NCBI RefSeq assembly: GCF_002007215.1
Contig: NZ_MUHX01000021.1
Coordinates: 1-46,035, forward strand
DNA length: 46,035 nucleotides
Source of the DNA: Pyramidobacter sp. C12-8
GTDB taxonomy: Bacteria; Synergistota; Synergistia; Synergistales; Dethiosulfovibrionaceae
Direction: 5' to 3'
Both the position numbers and the translations under genes were made by a program. Positions 34,259-43,025 of the stretch are shown here, one piece after another; within the stretch, counting starts at the first letter, position 1; every line of letters begins with the position of its first letter. The notes beneath the pieces were generated by a model. It saw only the letters and a program-made list of their open reading frames with translations. It was not told the origin of the DNA and made no database searches.

Positions 34259-35067
34259 GTGGCAACTCCCGTCACGCTGATCCCCAAACGTTCCGCTTCC
34301 TGCAGGAAGGCATCTCTTTCCAACAAAAGAACGCTGTGCGCCTCGACAAAAAGCCCCGTCAGACCGGAATCGGCCATGTTTCGCAACGTCTGCACGCCGA
34401 CGACCGGCAGATCGTAACGGCGGTCCTGATCGGCGCGCATTCCCTTCAGCAGGATCCCATGAGCGCTTAACGACGCCGCGCGCCGGATGGTCTCGTCCGT
34501 GCCTTCCATCGCTTCCACGGCGACAACGGCGCGATTCGAAACGACAAGGGACTGGCCGAACGAAAGCGGCAGCAGGACGCGCAGGATGTTCAGCCCATAC
34601 TCGCAGTCCTGCAGCTGTTCCGCGTCGGCGAGAGGGCCGGCGATATGTCCCTCGGACGCCAGAAGTTCCGGGATGACTTCCTCGTAGCTCACGACCTGAA
34701 TGCCGAATTTTTCGATATACTTCACGACCCCGGCCAGCAAGCTGTGATCGTTGCGGTCCTGTACGGCGGAGAGGATGGACTTGGCTCCCCGGTCGAGCTT
34801 CTCCGTAGAGTAGATGTTCTTTTTGGGCACGCCGCCGGCCATCATCAAGCGACGGATCCCCATCAGGCGCATTTTGGCGAGGATCATCGCGATCGCCATG
34901 GGATTGGTGATCTTCTGCACGGCGATGCCTTCGTTCAAATAGGGGGCGTCGTCCTCCGCCAGCAGGTACACTTTCGGCAGCGGCGCCTTCTTTTGGATCA
35001 TCGCTTTCAGGATCTCCAGAGGCAGCGCGCCTTCTCCCGCGACAAGAGCCAGATGTTCGACGTTCAT
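34243..35067 (-). CDS. lpxI: UDP-2,3-diacylglucosamine pyrophosphatase LpxI
   Basis: 274 aa, DUF1009 family. Makes lipid X from UDP-2,3-diacylglucosamine, replacing LpxH. N-terminal LALVAGEGALPLEI, then MAGGVPKKNIYS, DGxxHS-like region RNDHSLLAGV, VVSNRAVVAVEAMEGTDETI and DLPVVGVQTL (the aspartate-rich RRYDLP stretch contains the region of the catalytic Asp). Overlaps the permease stop by ATGA and lpxB by 16 nt. No lpxH is seen. Confidence 0.94.
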   Translation of the reverse strand: MNVEHLALVAGEGALPLEILKAMIQKKAPLPKVYLLAEDDAPYLNEGIAVQKITNPMAIAMILAKMRLMGIRRLMMAGGVPKKNIYSTEKLDRGAKSILSAVQDRNDHSLLAGVVKYIEKFGIQVVSYEEVIPELLASEGHIAGPLADAEQLQDCEYGLNILRVLLPLSFGQSLVVSNRAVVAVEAMEGTDETIRRAASLSAHGILLKGMRADQDRRYDLPVVGVQTLRNMADSGLTGLFVEAHSVLLLERDAFLQEAERLGISVTGVATCRFL

Positions 35068-36170
35068 CGGTCGGCCCTCCGGGCAAGAAGAAGCGCCCCG
35101 GCAAAGAACAGGATATTGGGCAGCCACGCGCCGAGGATGGGAGGAATGTGTCCCGCCTGTCCCAGGGAACGCCCCATCGACATGACGACATAATAGACGA
35201 AGACGATCAAAATGCTTTGCCCGAAACCGATGCTGGCGCCGCCCTTTCTCATCGGACGCACGCCGAGCGTCGCGCCGATCAGCGCCAGGATCACGCATGC
35301 CCAGGGCACCGCCAGACGCAGATGGAACGCGACCCACAGCGGCTCCAGACTTTTTCCCTGAGCTTTGAGGATTTCGATATATTTGATCAGCTCCAGGCAG
35401 CTCATGTCGTCGGGTTTGGCGGTAGAACGCGAGATCTGCTGCGGGGTCAGGCGAATCGGAAGCGCCTGGCGTTTGAAATGCAGCGTCAGCTCGACGGTGG
35501 TTCTGCCTTTCACTTCGAACACGTCGCCGTCGTCGAGATACCACACGCCGTCGATCCACGTGCCCTTCCGGGCCGTCGTCAGCCGGACCAGATCGGCGCC
35601 CCTGAACTCTTGAACGACCACGTCGTCCATCGTGCCCGAACGGGCATAAAGCTTGTTGATGTAAACGATCCTTCTCAGCCCCTCGGCCGAAGGATCGCTG
35701 CTCCGCAAAAACACCTGCTCCTTCAGGAGCGCGGGCTTTTCGCGGGCGACTTCGTAGCGCATCACGTTCTGCGCGGCGATCTTGCCGAGCGGCACGACCG
35801 TTTCGTTCAAGGCAAGAGAGAGTATCGAGATGCCAAAAGCGGCGACCAGGACGGGACGGCTGATGCGCGAAAACGAGATCCCGGCCGCTTTCAAGGCGAC
35901 GATCTCGCTGTTGGCGGACATTTTGCTGAAGCCCAGGAGCGCAGCCAAAAGGCAGGACATCGGCAGCGTCAGAACGACGACGGAAGGAAGCTCGTAGATA
36001 AAAAGGCGGCCGGCGACGCCCAGAGAAACGCCTTGTTCGATGATGAGGTCGGCCAGTTTGAACAATAACCCGCCGGCGACCATGATCAACGTAAAGGCCA
36101 TCACTCCGAAGAGAAATGGCCCCATGAGCTCTTTCATAATAAAACGATCCAACGTGCGAAAAGGCTTCAT
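35064..36170 (-). CDS. LptF/LptG-family LPS transport permease
   Basis: 368 aa (YjgP/YjgQ family). Three helices near the N-terminus (about 15-40, 60-85, 100-120), a periplasmic beta-rich region about 135-265, and three C-terminal helices. KMSANSEIVALKAAGISF and the FIMKELMGPFLFGV start are family-typical. One subunit of the LptB2FG extractor; the partner lptG/lptF, lptB, lptA and lptC are not in the window, so F or G cannot be chosen. It stops in an ATGA overlap with lpxI. Confidence 0.92.
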   Translation of the reverse strand: MKPFRTLDRFIMKELMGPFLFGVMAFTLIMVAGGLLFKLADLIIEQGVSLGVAGRLFIYELPSVVVLTLPMSCLLAALLGFSKMSANSEIVALKAAGISFSRISRPVLVAAFGISILSLALNETVVPLGKIAAQNVMRYEVAREKPALLKEQVFLRSSDPSAEGLRRIVYINKLYARSGTMDDVVVQEFRGADLVRLTTARKGTWIDGVWYLDDGDVFEVKGRTTVELTLHFKRQALPIRLTPQQISRSTAKPDDMSCLELIKYIEILKAQGKSLEPLWVAFHLRLAVPWACVILALIGATLGVRPMRKGGASIGFGQSILIVFVYYVVMSMGRSLGQAGHIPPILGAWLPNILFFAGALLLARRADR

Positions 36171-36173
36171 AGG

Positions 36174-36650
36174 CTAGCCCTCCTCCGCTTCAGACGCAAG
36201 GACCATATCGACGACTTCGCGTATGGCGCCGCTGCCGCCGCTGCGCTGCGTCACATGCGAGGCGGACGCTTTCAGTGCGGGGACGGCGTTCGCCACGGCG
36301 ACTCCCAGCCCAGCCCAGCGGACGCATTCGCGGTCGTTGACGTCGTCGCCGATAAAAATCACTTCGCCGGCGGTCACGCCTGCTTCGGCAGCGATTTTCC
36401 GAAGGACGGGCAGCTTCTCTGCGACGCCGTTGGCCAGAAAATCGACGTGCAGTTCCCGAGCTCTCAGCTCCGTCACGGCGGAAAAACGTCCGCTGATCCA
36501 GGCAACTTTGCCGCCCGCTTTGCGAAACAGCGCCATGCCCATTCCATCCTGGATGTCGAAGCGCTTGAATTCGTTCCCCGCCGCGTCGATGAAAACGCTG
36601 CCGTCCGTCAGCGTGCCGTCGACATCCATGGCCAGAAGTCGAAACATCAT
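36174..36650 (-). CDS. kdsC: Kdo 8-phosphate phosphatase
   Basis: 158 aa, HAD phosphatase without a cap domain. Dephosphorylates Kdo 8-phosphate. Catalytic DVDGTLTDG at 9-17, ISGR at about 53-56, and GDDVND at 101-106. ATG overlaps the lpxA stop (ATGA). With kdsD, kdsA and kdsB it completes the Kdo pathway in this operon. Confidence 0.95.
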   Translation of the reverse strand: MMFRLLAMDVDGTLTDGSVFIDAAGNEFKRFDIQDGMGMALFRKAGGKVAWISGRFSAVTELRARELHVDFLANGVAEKLPVLRKIAAEAGVTAGEVIFIGDDVNDRECVRWAGLGVAVANAVPALKASASHVTQRSGGSGAIREVVDMVLASEAEEG

Positions 36651-37465
36651 TCCCCGGATCTGCCCGCGCTGCCTGCAGGCCAGGGGCAGAAGCCCCTTTT
36701 CTTGTCGCCTTCCCTGAAGAAACGGATGATCTCTTCCACATCAGCGGATTTTGCGTCCTGCTTTTCGAGTTCGGCAAGAGCTTCGCGCATGGGCAACCCC
36801 GAATGGTAAATTTTTCTGTAGGCGCGCTTTATTTCCAGACGGCGCTCGGACGAAAAGTTATTGCGACGCAGGCCGATAACGTTCAGGCTGTATACACGGC
36901 ACAATTCGGAGCCGTTGACCAGCAGGAACGGCGCCACGTCCTGCGCCACGCGCGAGGCGCCGCCGATCATGCAGAACGAGCCCACACGGACGAATTGATG
37001 GAAGCCGGACATGCCGCCGATCACCGTTCCCCGCCCGATTTTTACGTAACCGGCGAGCCCGGATTTGCTCGAAATCGTCACGGAATCGGAAATCTGCACG
37101 TTATGCCCCAAATGCACGCCTTCCATGATCAGGCAGTCATCGCCGACCGAGGTCACGTTCCCCTCGCCGGAAGCGCGATGGATCGTCACGTTTTCCCTGA
37201 TGACCGACCGGTTGCCCACGGAGACCCAGCTGGTTTCACCTTTGAACGCATGGTCCTGCGGTTCGGGGCCGATCACGGCGTCCTCGAAGATCACGGCGTC
37301 CTCGCCGATTTTAGTGTAGGGGCAGAGGTGGACAAACGGACGCAGGACCGTATTGCGCCCCACGACGACATTCTCGTCCACAATGGAAAAGGGGCCAATC
37401 ACGACGCCGTCAGCCAGTTCGGCGTGAGGCGAGACAATCGCAGTCGGATGTATTTGAATCCCCAT
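36647..37465 (-). CDS. lpxA: UDP-N-acetylglucosamine acyltransferase
   Basis: 272 aa. First acylation of lipid A. Left-handed beta-helix of hexapeptide repeats (about 1-185), catalytic His121 in LGHNVQIS, GGMSGFHQFVRVG and a helical C-terminal domain with GLRRNNFS. Length and order as in E. coli (262 aa), with about 10 extra residues at the C-terminus. Separated from fabZ by 1 nt. Confidence 0.96.
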   Translation of the reverse strand: MGIQIHPTAIVSPHAELADGVVIGPFSIVDENVVVGRNTVLRPFVHLCPYTKIGEDAVIFEDAVIGPEPQDHAFKGETSWVSVGNRSVIRENVTIHRASGEGNVTSVGDDCLIMEGVHLGHNVQISDSVTISSKSGLAGYVKIGRGTVIGGMSGFHQFVRVGSFCMIGGASRVAQDVAPFLLVNGSELCRVYSLNVIGLRRNNFSSERRLEIKRAYRKIYHSGLPMREALAELEKQDAKSADVEEIIRFFREGDKKRGFCPWPAGSAGRSGE

Positions 37466-37466
37466 T

Positions 37467-37910
37467 TTATTTTTCCCCTTCAGGTTTCTTGGTCAGCATA
37501 AACCCCAATTCGGCCTCGGCGACCGTTTTTCCCTCAACTTCCGCGCGGGCTTTGACCTTGCCCATCTTGCCGAAGATGCGTCCCATCTCGGTATAGATCA
37601 CAAGCTGATCTCCCGGCACGACCGGACGCCGGAACTTCGTTCTGTTGACCGTGGTCAGGAAAGCGATCGTGCCGCGCAGTTCGGGAATATTCAGCACCAT
37701 CATGGCCCCGGCCTGAGCCATCGCTTCCAGGATCAGGACGCCGGGCATCACGGGCTCGCCGGGAAAATGTCCCTGAAAAAACGGTTCGTTGATCGTGACA
37801 TTTTTAATGGCCACGACGCTCTTCCCGGGCACCAACTCCTGAATGCGGTCGACGAGAAGAAAGGGATACCGATGAGGCACACACGACATGATTTCTTTAA
37901 TATCAAGCAT
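37467..37910 (-). CDS. fabZ: 3-hydroxyacyl-ACP dehydratase FabZ
   Basis: 147 aa. Dehydrates 3-hydroxyacyl-ACP and competes with LpxA for hydroxymyristoyl-ACP-type substrates. Catalytic His48 in FQGHFPGEPVMPG and Glu62 in LILEAMAQAG. ATG with AAGGAGATG upstream. The gene order lpxD-lpxC-fabZ-lpxA matches many diderm bacteria. A 97-nt gap separates it from lpxC. Confidence 0.96.
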   Translation of the reverse strand: MLDIKEIMSCVPHRYPFLLVDRIQELVPGKSVVAIKNVTINEPFFQGHFPGEPVMPGVLILEAMAQAGAMMVLNIPELRGTIAFLTTVNRTKFRRPVVPGDQLVIYTEMGRIFGKMGKVKARAEVEGKTVAEAELGFMLTKKPEGEK

Positions 37911-38007
37911 AACGCCATCTCCTTACAGTCACTCACCTGTACCATGCTGCACACATGATTCCCCGACGCGTCGCCGTGAACAGGCAAAACTTTATGATGC
38001 GGATTTT

Positions 38008-38838
38008 TTAAGCCGAGACAAACTCGCGCGCGATACGATCGACCAGTTTCTGATGCATGGCATGCCCGGCCCGTATCCCGACAAAATGGCCGATAACCGG
38101 CTTGCCTATCAGCGTCAGGTCGCCCATCATATCCAAAATTTTATGTCTGACAAATTCATCCGGGCGTCTCAAACCGCCGGGCGTCAGAACTCTTTGACCA
38201 TCGACGATCAGGGCCGTTTCCACCGTTCCGCCCAGCCCCAAGCCCAGAGAACGCATGTGCGCCACTTCTTCGTACAGACAAAACGTCCGGCACTGTCCGA
38301 GTTCCGCGACAAAGTTGTCTTTTGTCGGCACGACGGTCGCGGCCTGAGTGCCGATGGCGTTGTCGCCGTATTCGATCACATAAGTGAAGCTGAGCCGATC
38401 GGACGGCAGGACGGCGCATATTTTCTTCTCGTCCTCGGAAGTCACGCACACCGGGGAAGAAACGCGCAGGTACGACGGCTCCCCGGGAAGCTCTTCAAGC
38501 CCCGCTTTCAGGATTTCCTCGCAGAACGGAGCGGCGCTGCCGTCAAGCAGCGGCGTTTCGATCCCCTCGGGGCAAAGGATAACGTCGTCAACGCCGAGGC
38601 CGCGCAGCGCGCCGAGCAGGTGCTCTACCGTCATCACCCGATGAGAATCGAACGCGAGAACGGTTCCGCGCCCGTCGCCGGAGTACTTTGCGGATTGGAT
38701 CGGGAAACGCTTGCCGCCGAAAAGGAACACATACCCCTCGCCGCTGTCGGCCGGCAGCAGCTTCATGGAGACCGGCTTGCCCGAATGAAGCCCGACGCCG
38801 CTGAAGTCAATCTCTTTTTTCAGCGTGCGGCGGCTCAT
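38008..38838 (-). CDS. lpxC: UDP-3-O-acyl-N-acetylglucosamine deacetylase
   Basis: 276 aa. Zn-dependent committed step of lipid A synthesis. GVGLHSGKP, zinc ligand His73 in TVEHLLGAL, His232 and Asp236 in HKILDMMGDL, and His259 in RAGHAMH are all present. ATG at 38838 lies 32 nt inside lpxD. Slightly shorter than E. coli (305 aa); the C-terminal proteolysis tail seen there is not evident. Confidence 0.96.
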   Translation of the reverse strand: MSRRTLKKEIDFSGVGLHSGKPVSMKLLPADSGEGYVFLFGGKRFPIQSAKYSGDGRGTVLAFDSHRVMTVEHLLGALRGLGVDDVILCPEGIETPLLDGSAAPFCEEILKAGLEELPGEPSYLRVSSPVCVTSEDEKKICAVLPSDRLSFTYVIEYGDNAIGTQAATVVPTKDNFVAELGQCRTFCLYEEVAHMRSLGLGLGGTVETALIVDGQRVLTPGGLRRPDEFVRHKILDMMGDLTLIGKPVIGHFVGIRAGHAMHQKLVDRIAREFVSA

Positions 38839-39850
38839 GAGCAGCGACCTCTTCCAATTTTTTCAAACGCTTCAGCAGATCGGGAACGCGGCGCAGCGAA
38901 GCCTTGAAACGAAAGTCTTCCATGTGATCGGTGGCGGGATGCCCCGAGAGGATCTGCCCCGGCTTGGTGCTCTTCATAACGATCCCCATTCCGGCGATCT
39001 GAGTGCCGCGAGCGACTTTAATATGGCCGTTCAAACCGCTGCGCGCTCCCATGACGACGCCGTCTTCGATGGTCGTGCTGCCGGCGACGCCCGATTGACT
39101 GGCGATGATGCAGTTTTTCCCGACGTGGCAGTTGTGGCCGATCTGCACTTGATTGTCCATTTTCGTGCCGTTCTGCACAACGGTAGCCGCGATCGTCGCC
39201 CGATCGATGCAGGTCCCGGCGCCGATCTCCACGTCGTCGCCGACGACGACCCGGCCGATCTGCGGAACTTTTACGTTCTCGCCGTCAGGACCGCCGGGGA
39301 TGATGCCGAAGCCGTCGGCTCCCAAGACCGCGCAGCTGTGGATAAGGCACCTCGCGCCGACTTTCGTGCGGCGCTGAAGAACGGCCATCGGTTCGAGCAC
39401 GCTGTCGTCGCCGATCTCCACGTCCGGGCCGACGTATACGTTGGCGATCAGCCTGACGCCGCTGCCGATACGCGCGCCGGCGCAGACCGTACAGTTCGGC
39501 CCGACGTATGCGGAAGGCGCCACGATCGCCTCAGGATCGACGAATGCGCTGCCAGAGATCCCGACAGGCGGCGCATAGCGCGGTTCGAAGATCGCCAGAA
39601 GCGCCGCCATTGCCGCGCGGAACGACTTTACCTTCAAGCCGTCGCGTCCGTCGGGAAAATTCTTTTCATCCGCGACGACGGCAACGTTCTCCGGAAGGCC
39701 GCGGGCGAGCTTCTGCGACTCTATAAAACTCAAGCGTTCAGGAGCGCAGTCGTTCAACTCGGAAAGGCCCTCGACGATCCGTTCGCCATTTCCGCAAACA
39801 GTCGCGCCGATCCGCTCGGACAACTCGCGCAGACGGTACGAATTTTCCAT
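38807..39850 (-). CDS. lpxD: UDP-3-O-acylglucosamine N-acyltransferase
   Basis: 347 aa. Adds the second hydroxyacyl chain. N-terminal uridine-binding domain (about 1-100), left-handed beta-helix (about 100-310) with IGHNCHVGKN carrying the catalytic His, and a C-terminal helix. ATG has AAGGAGAGAG upstream. Confidence 0.96.
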   Translation of the reverse strand: MENSYRLRELSERIGATVCGNGERIVEGLSELNDCAPERLSFIESQKLARGLPENVAVVADEKNFPDGRDGLKVKSFRAAMAALLAIFEPRYAPPVGISGSAFVDPEAIVAPSAYVGPNCTVCAGARIGSGVRLIANVYVGPDVEIGDDSVLEPMAVLQRRTKVGARCLIHSCAVLGADGFGIIPGGPDGENVKVPQIGRVVVGDDVEIGAGTCIDRATIAATVVQNGTKMDNQVQIGHNCHVGKNCIIASQSGVAGSTTIEDGVVMGARSGLNGHIKVARGTQIAGMGIVMKSTKPGQILSGHPATDHMEDFRFKASLRRVPDLLKRLKKLEEVAAHEPPHAEKRD

Positions 39851-39875
39851 GGCAGCTCTCTCCTTAAATTATCCC

Positions 39876-41153
39876 TCAAAGGTTGCTAAAAGCGCGAAGG
39901 CTGACGCGATCGTCCTGCCGGTTATCGTAATACAGCTCGAACGCGACATAACGATTCAAACGGTAGCCGATGGCCGCTTCCAAATCGTCATCGTCGCTGT
40001 ATCTCAGCCAGCCATAGAGACCGGGGCGGTCGCGCCCGAGCCACAGGCGATACCAGAGCGGAGACGAATCTTCAGTACTGCCTTCCAGTCCCAGCCACAT
40101 GAATTCCAACGGCGAGAAACGCAGCCCCGCTCTGCCGTCAACATGCCAATGCTCAAGTCCCATGACGATCTCGGCGTAAGCTTCCGCCGGAATTTTCGGG
40201 CCCAACGGGAAATATCTGCCCAAATGAAGCCCGGCTTCCAGCCTCGCGGGACCTCCGGCATGCACGGAAAACCAGCCGCGAAACGAATAGGTCGTGCTTT
40301 CGATGTGAGTCGTCACTTTCGTGATGGGTTTGACGGCAATGTCGTTCACCGACGAAGCCCGCAGCATTCTCAGCCATTTGTTCTGCAGCTGTTTCTCCCC
40401 GAGCCACCGCTCCATCTCCGCGAGGTGGAAACTGATCCAGCTGAGCGGCAGCCCCGTCAGCGGCGAAAGATACTCGAGCGTCTTGTCGCTCATCCGGTCC
40501 GTCAGCAACTGCGGAAGCGAAGCCGACAGCGTCTCCGGAGAAAAGGCGAGCAACAAGGGCGGCCGAAGGTAAAGCTTCAGATCGAGCAGAGCCTCCAGAT
40601 CCTCGGCGTGAACGCGCACCGAGCAGCGCCATCCCGGAATATATTCGTCGATGATTTTATCGATCTGGCTCTGAAAGCTCTCCGCGCTCCAGCGCAGGGC
40701 CTCCGGCGGCACGTTCTCCACGATTTCCCGAAGCGGAGGCACGGCGCGTTCGATATCGTTCTTCATCCAGGCGGAACAGGGCTCCGGCAGACGGGCGCTC
40801 CCTTCCGACATTTGCAGGGAAAGGCGCCAGTTCCATCTGCGCGGCGGCTCCATCGAGACGAACTTCTGATTGACAAGCGAAACCTTAAAACCCGGAAAGA
40901 GGCGGCTCCCCACGAGGGCCAACGCCTCCACCGCCGCCTGACGCGAGAGCCGGCTGCCTTGCAGTTCGCGCCAGACGGCGCTCATGCTTCCCTGGATCGA
41001 ACTTTTGAGCCATGCCGGAGCATCGCAGCGCAGCGGCAGCGCGGGCATCGCCCGGCTTTGCGCGGGAATGACGCCGAGAAAAAGAGCTGCTGCCGGAAGA
41101 ATGCGCCAAAAACATTCGGCAACGATCGCGGGAACGTGTTTCCTCTGAAACAT
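39876..41153 (-). CDS. Secreted protein next to bamA, possibly outer membrane; function unknown
   Basis: 425 aa. Signal peptide with hydrophobic core ILPAAALFLGVIP and cleavage near AQSRA (about residue 35). Middle part (about 45-270) is mixed with many Trp and Glu; the last 150 residues have short alternating strands (WHVDGRAGLRFS, LWYRLWLGR, GLYGWLRYS, VAFELYYDN) resembling the antiparallel strands of a beta-barrel or a porin-like domain, but the final residue is Leu rather than Phe or Trp. It is 25 nt upstream of lpxD and 59 nt downstream of bamA. The position suggests an envelope role. I do not recognise the family. Confidence 0.7.
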   Translation of the reverse strand: MFQRKHVPAIVAECFWRILPAAALFLGVIPAQSRAMPALPLRCDAPAWLKSSIQGSMSAVWRELQGSRLSRQAAVEALALVGSRLFPGFKVSLVNQKFVSMEPPRRWNWRLSLQMSEGSARLPEPCSAWMKNDIERAVPPLREIVENVPPEALRWSAESFQSQIDKIIDEYIPGWRCSVRVHAEDLEALLDLKLYLRPPLLLAFSPETLSASLPQLLTDRMSDKTLEYLSPLTGLPLSWISFHLAEMERWLGEKQLQNKWLRMLRASSVNDIAVKPITKVTTHIESTTYSFRGWFSVHAGGPARLEAGLHLGRYFPLGPKIPAEAYAEIVMGLEHWHVDGRAGLRFSPLEFMWLGLEGSTEDSSPLWYRLWLGRDRPGLYGWLRYSDDDDLEAAIGYRLNRYVAFELYYDNRQDDRVSLRAFSNL

Positions 41154-41212
41154 TCCTTTCGGCCTCCCTCCTTCTGCAGCAGCTTATTTTCATGTTATTC
41201 CGGGCTCGAGTT

Positions 41213-43000
41213 TTAGAACATCTCGCCAAAGCCGAAGTGGAACTGCGTCTCATCTCCTTTGGCCACGTCGACGCGGATATTGCCGAGCGGCGTCTTCACT
41301 CTGACGCCGACGCCGGGAGAATCTTCCAGATCATCAAAGCTGAAACCGGCCCCCTGGGTCTTGTCCCATGCGTTTCCGATGTCGTAGAAGGCGACGATCG
41401 AGAAGTTCTCGTCGATGGGGATGCGCAGCTCGACGTTGCCGAGGAACATCTCATGTCCCTTGAAGTCGCCGCTTTCATAACCGCGCAGGCTGTTGGCGCC
41501 GCCCAGCGAGTAGCGCTCGGAAAGCGGAATCGAACCATCCGAGAAACCGGCGCGCACGCGCAGGGCGAGGATGATCGGCCGGTCCTCGGTCTGTCCGAGG
41601 TCGATGTAGTCCTCCAACCCCTTGATAGGCACATAGGCGACGGCTTCGGCCCAGTACTTGGTGTAATCCCATTCGCCGCCGAGAGCTTCCCAGGCGTGCT
41701 CGACGCCGATCGTCTCGCGGTCGCCCTTGGGATAGCTCAAATATCTGTCGACGTTGTTACGCGTCAACTCGAGCGTCGTCGAAAACACCTTGCTGTTGAG
41801 AGAGTCCTGTCCAACTATTTTGTCGAAATCTTCTCGGCTTTGTGCGTCAGTATTCCAATACGATGACTTGCCAGTCCAATTAATCTTGCTCTTGTGCCAG
41901 TCAGCGGTCAGATACCAGCTGAACATCTCGCTGCCGCCGAACTTGCGTCCGAAACCGGCATACATTCCCGTACGGTCTTCTTCATACTCGAAGGCATTGT
42001 AGCGCTTACGAACGCCGTCAACTATACCATTGTAACGGTACGTCAGATCATCATCTTCGCGCTTGTAGGCGCCGAGCTTCCAGGCGAACGTCTTCTTGTC
42101 CATGTAAGGGTCGGACAGCGACAGCCAGTAATTCTTGTAGTCGCCCTGATCGAAGCCGATTTCGAAAATCCTGGCCCGGCCGCCGAGATTGCTTTCGCGG
42201 TAGGAAGCGCCGCCGCCCAGTCCGCTGCTCGACCCGTAGCTGACCGAGAAGATCAAGCTGGCGCTTCGCTTCTCCTTGACGGTGACAATCACGTCGACGT
42301 TGTCGCTGTCTTCGACCGGTTCAAAACCGACGTTGACATCCTCGAAGAAGCCGAGGTTGCGCAGCTTCGTGATGGAATGGCGCAGGAGCGTCGAGTTGAA
42401 GAGATCCCCGTTTTTCAAGGGGATATTGCGGCGGATGACGTAGGTTTTGGTGCGCCGGTTGCCCTGGATGACGATGTCGTTGATGCGCGGCTCGACGATC
42501 AGCACGGTGACCACGCCGTCTTCCACCTGCACGTCCTGCACGCGGGTCATGACGTAGCCGTCGGCCTGAAAGCGTTCTCTGAGGCGCTGGATGTCGTTCC
42601 TGAAAAAAACGCGGTTGAAGATCATGCCGGGCTGCGTGAAGAGCATTTTCTTCAATTTGTCTTCTTTGTAGATCGTGTTGCCTCGGAAACGAATCTCCTT
42701 GATGGTCGGGTTCTCGGTGACTACAAAGGTGAGAACAAGCTCCCCGTTCGCGTCCGCGGCGACTTTCGCGTCGACGTAGGAGAAAAAGCCCTGGTCGTAA
42801 ATCGCCTGGATATCGTCCATGACCTGCTGCTGATTCAGCTCATCGCCGACCTTGGTCTTCACCGCCCGCAAGATATGAGAAGCGACAACTTCGTTGTTTC
42901 CTTCGACCCTCAGGGCAGAAACCGTTTGGGCACAAGCAGCGCTGCCGACGGCGAGCAAAACGAAGCACATTGCGAATAATTTTTTCAAAGAACAAACCAA
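41213..43000 (-). CDS. bamA: Outer-membrane assembly factor BamA
   Basis: About 595 aa. Signal peptide LKKLFAMCFVLLAVGSAACA. Three POTRA-like units can be seen by their recurring G-N-(N/T/R) beta-hairpin starts (VSALRVEGNN, IKEIRFRGNT, INDIVIQGNR), against five in E. coli. The barrel begins near residue 265 (SASLIFSVSYGSSSG) and contains RYSLGGANSLRGYESGD, the VRGF/Y-type L6 motif, and ends FHFGFGEMF with the C-terminal aromatic signal. Start: TTG at 43000 has GGAGGG 7 nt upstream; ATG at 43015 has only GAGGG 2 nt away. I prefer 43000. Inserts barrel proteins into the outer membrane. Confidence 0.93.
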   Translation of the reverse strand: MVCSLKKLFAMCFVLLAVGSAACAQTVSALRVEGNNEVVASHILRAVKTKVGDELNQQQVMDDIQAIYDQGFFSYVDAKVAADANGELVLTFVVTENPTIKEIRFRGNTIYKEDKLKKMLFTQPGMIFNRVFFRNDIQRLRERFQADGYVMTRVQDVQVEDGVVTVLIVEPRINDIVIQGNRRTKTYVIRRNIPLKNGDLFNSTLLRHSITKLRNLGFFEDVNVGFEPVEDSDNVDVIVTVKEKRSASLIFSVSYGSSSGLGGGASYRESNLGGRARIFEIGFDQGDYKNYWLSLSDPYMDKKTFAWKLGAYKREDDDLTYRYNGIVDGVRKRYNAFEYEEDRTGMYAGFGRKFGGSEMFSWYLTADWHKSKINWTGKSSYWNTDAQSREDFDKIVGQDSLNSKVFSTTLELTRNNVDRYLSYPKGDRETIGVEHAWEALGGEWDYTKYWAEAVAYVPIKGLEDYIDLGQTEDRPIILALRVRAGFSDGSIPLSERYSLGGANSLRGYESGDFKGHEMFLGNVELRIPIDENFSIVAFYDIGNAWDKTQGAGFSFDDLEDSPGVGVRVKTPLGNIRVDVAKGDETQFHFGFGEMF

Positions 43001-43025
43001 CTGTATTCCCTCCATGACCCTCAAA

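Noticed and set aside
41894-42979. 361-codon plus-strand frame opposite bamA
   Set aside because: Shadow of bamA; no ribosome site or family motif.
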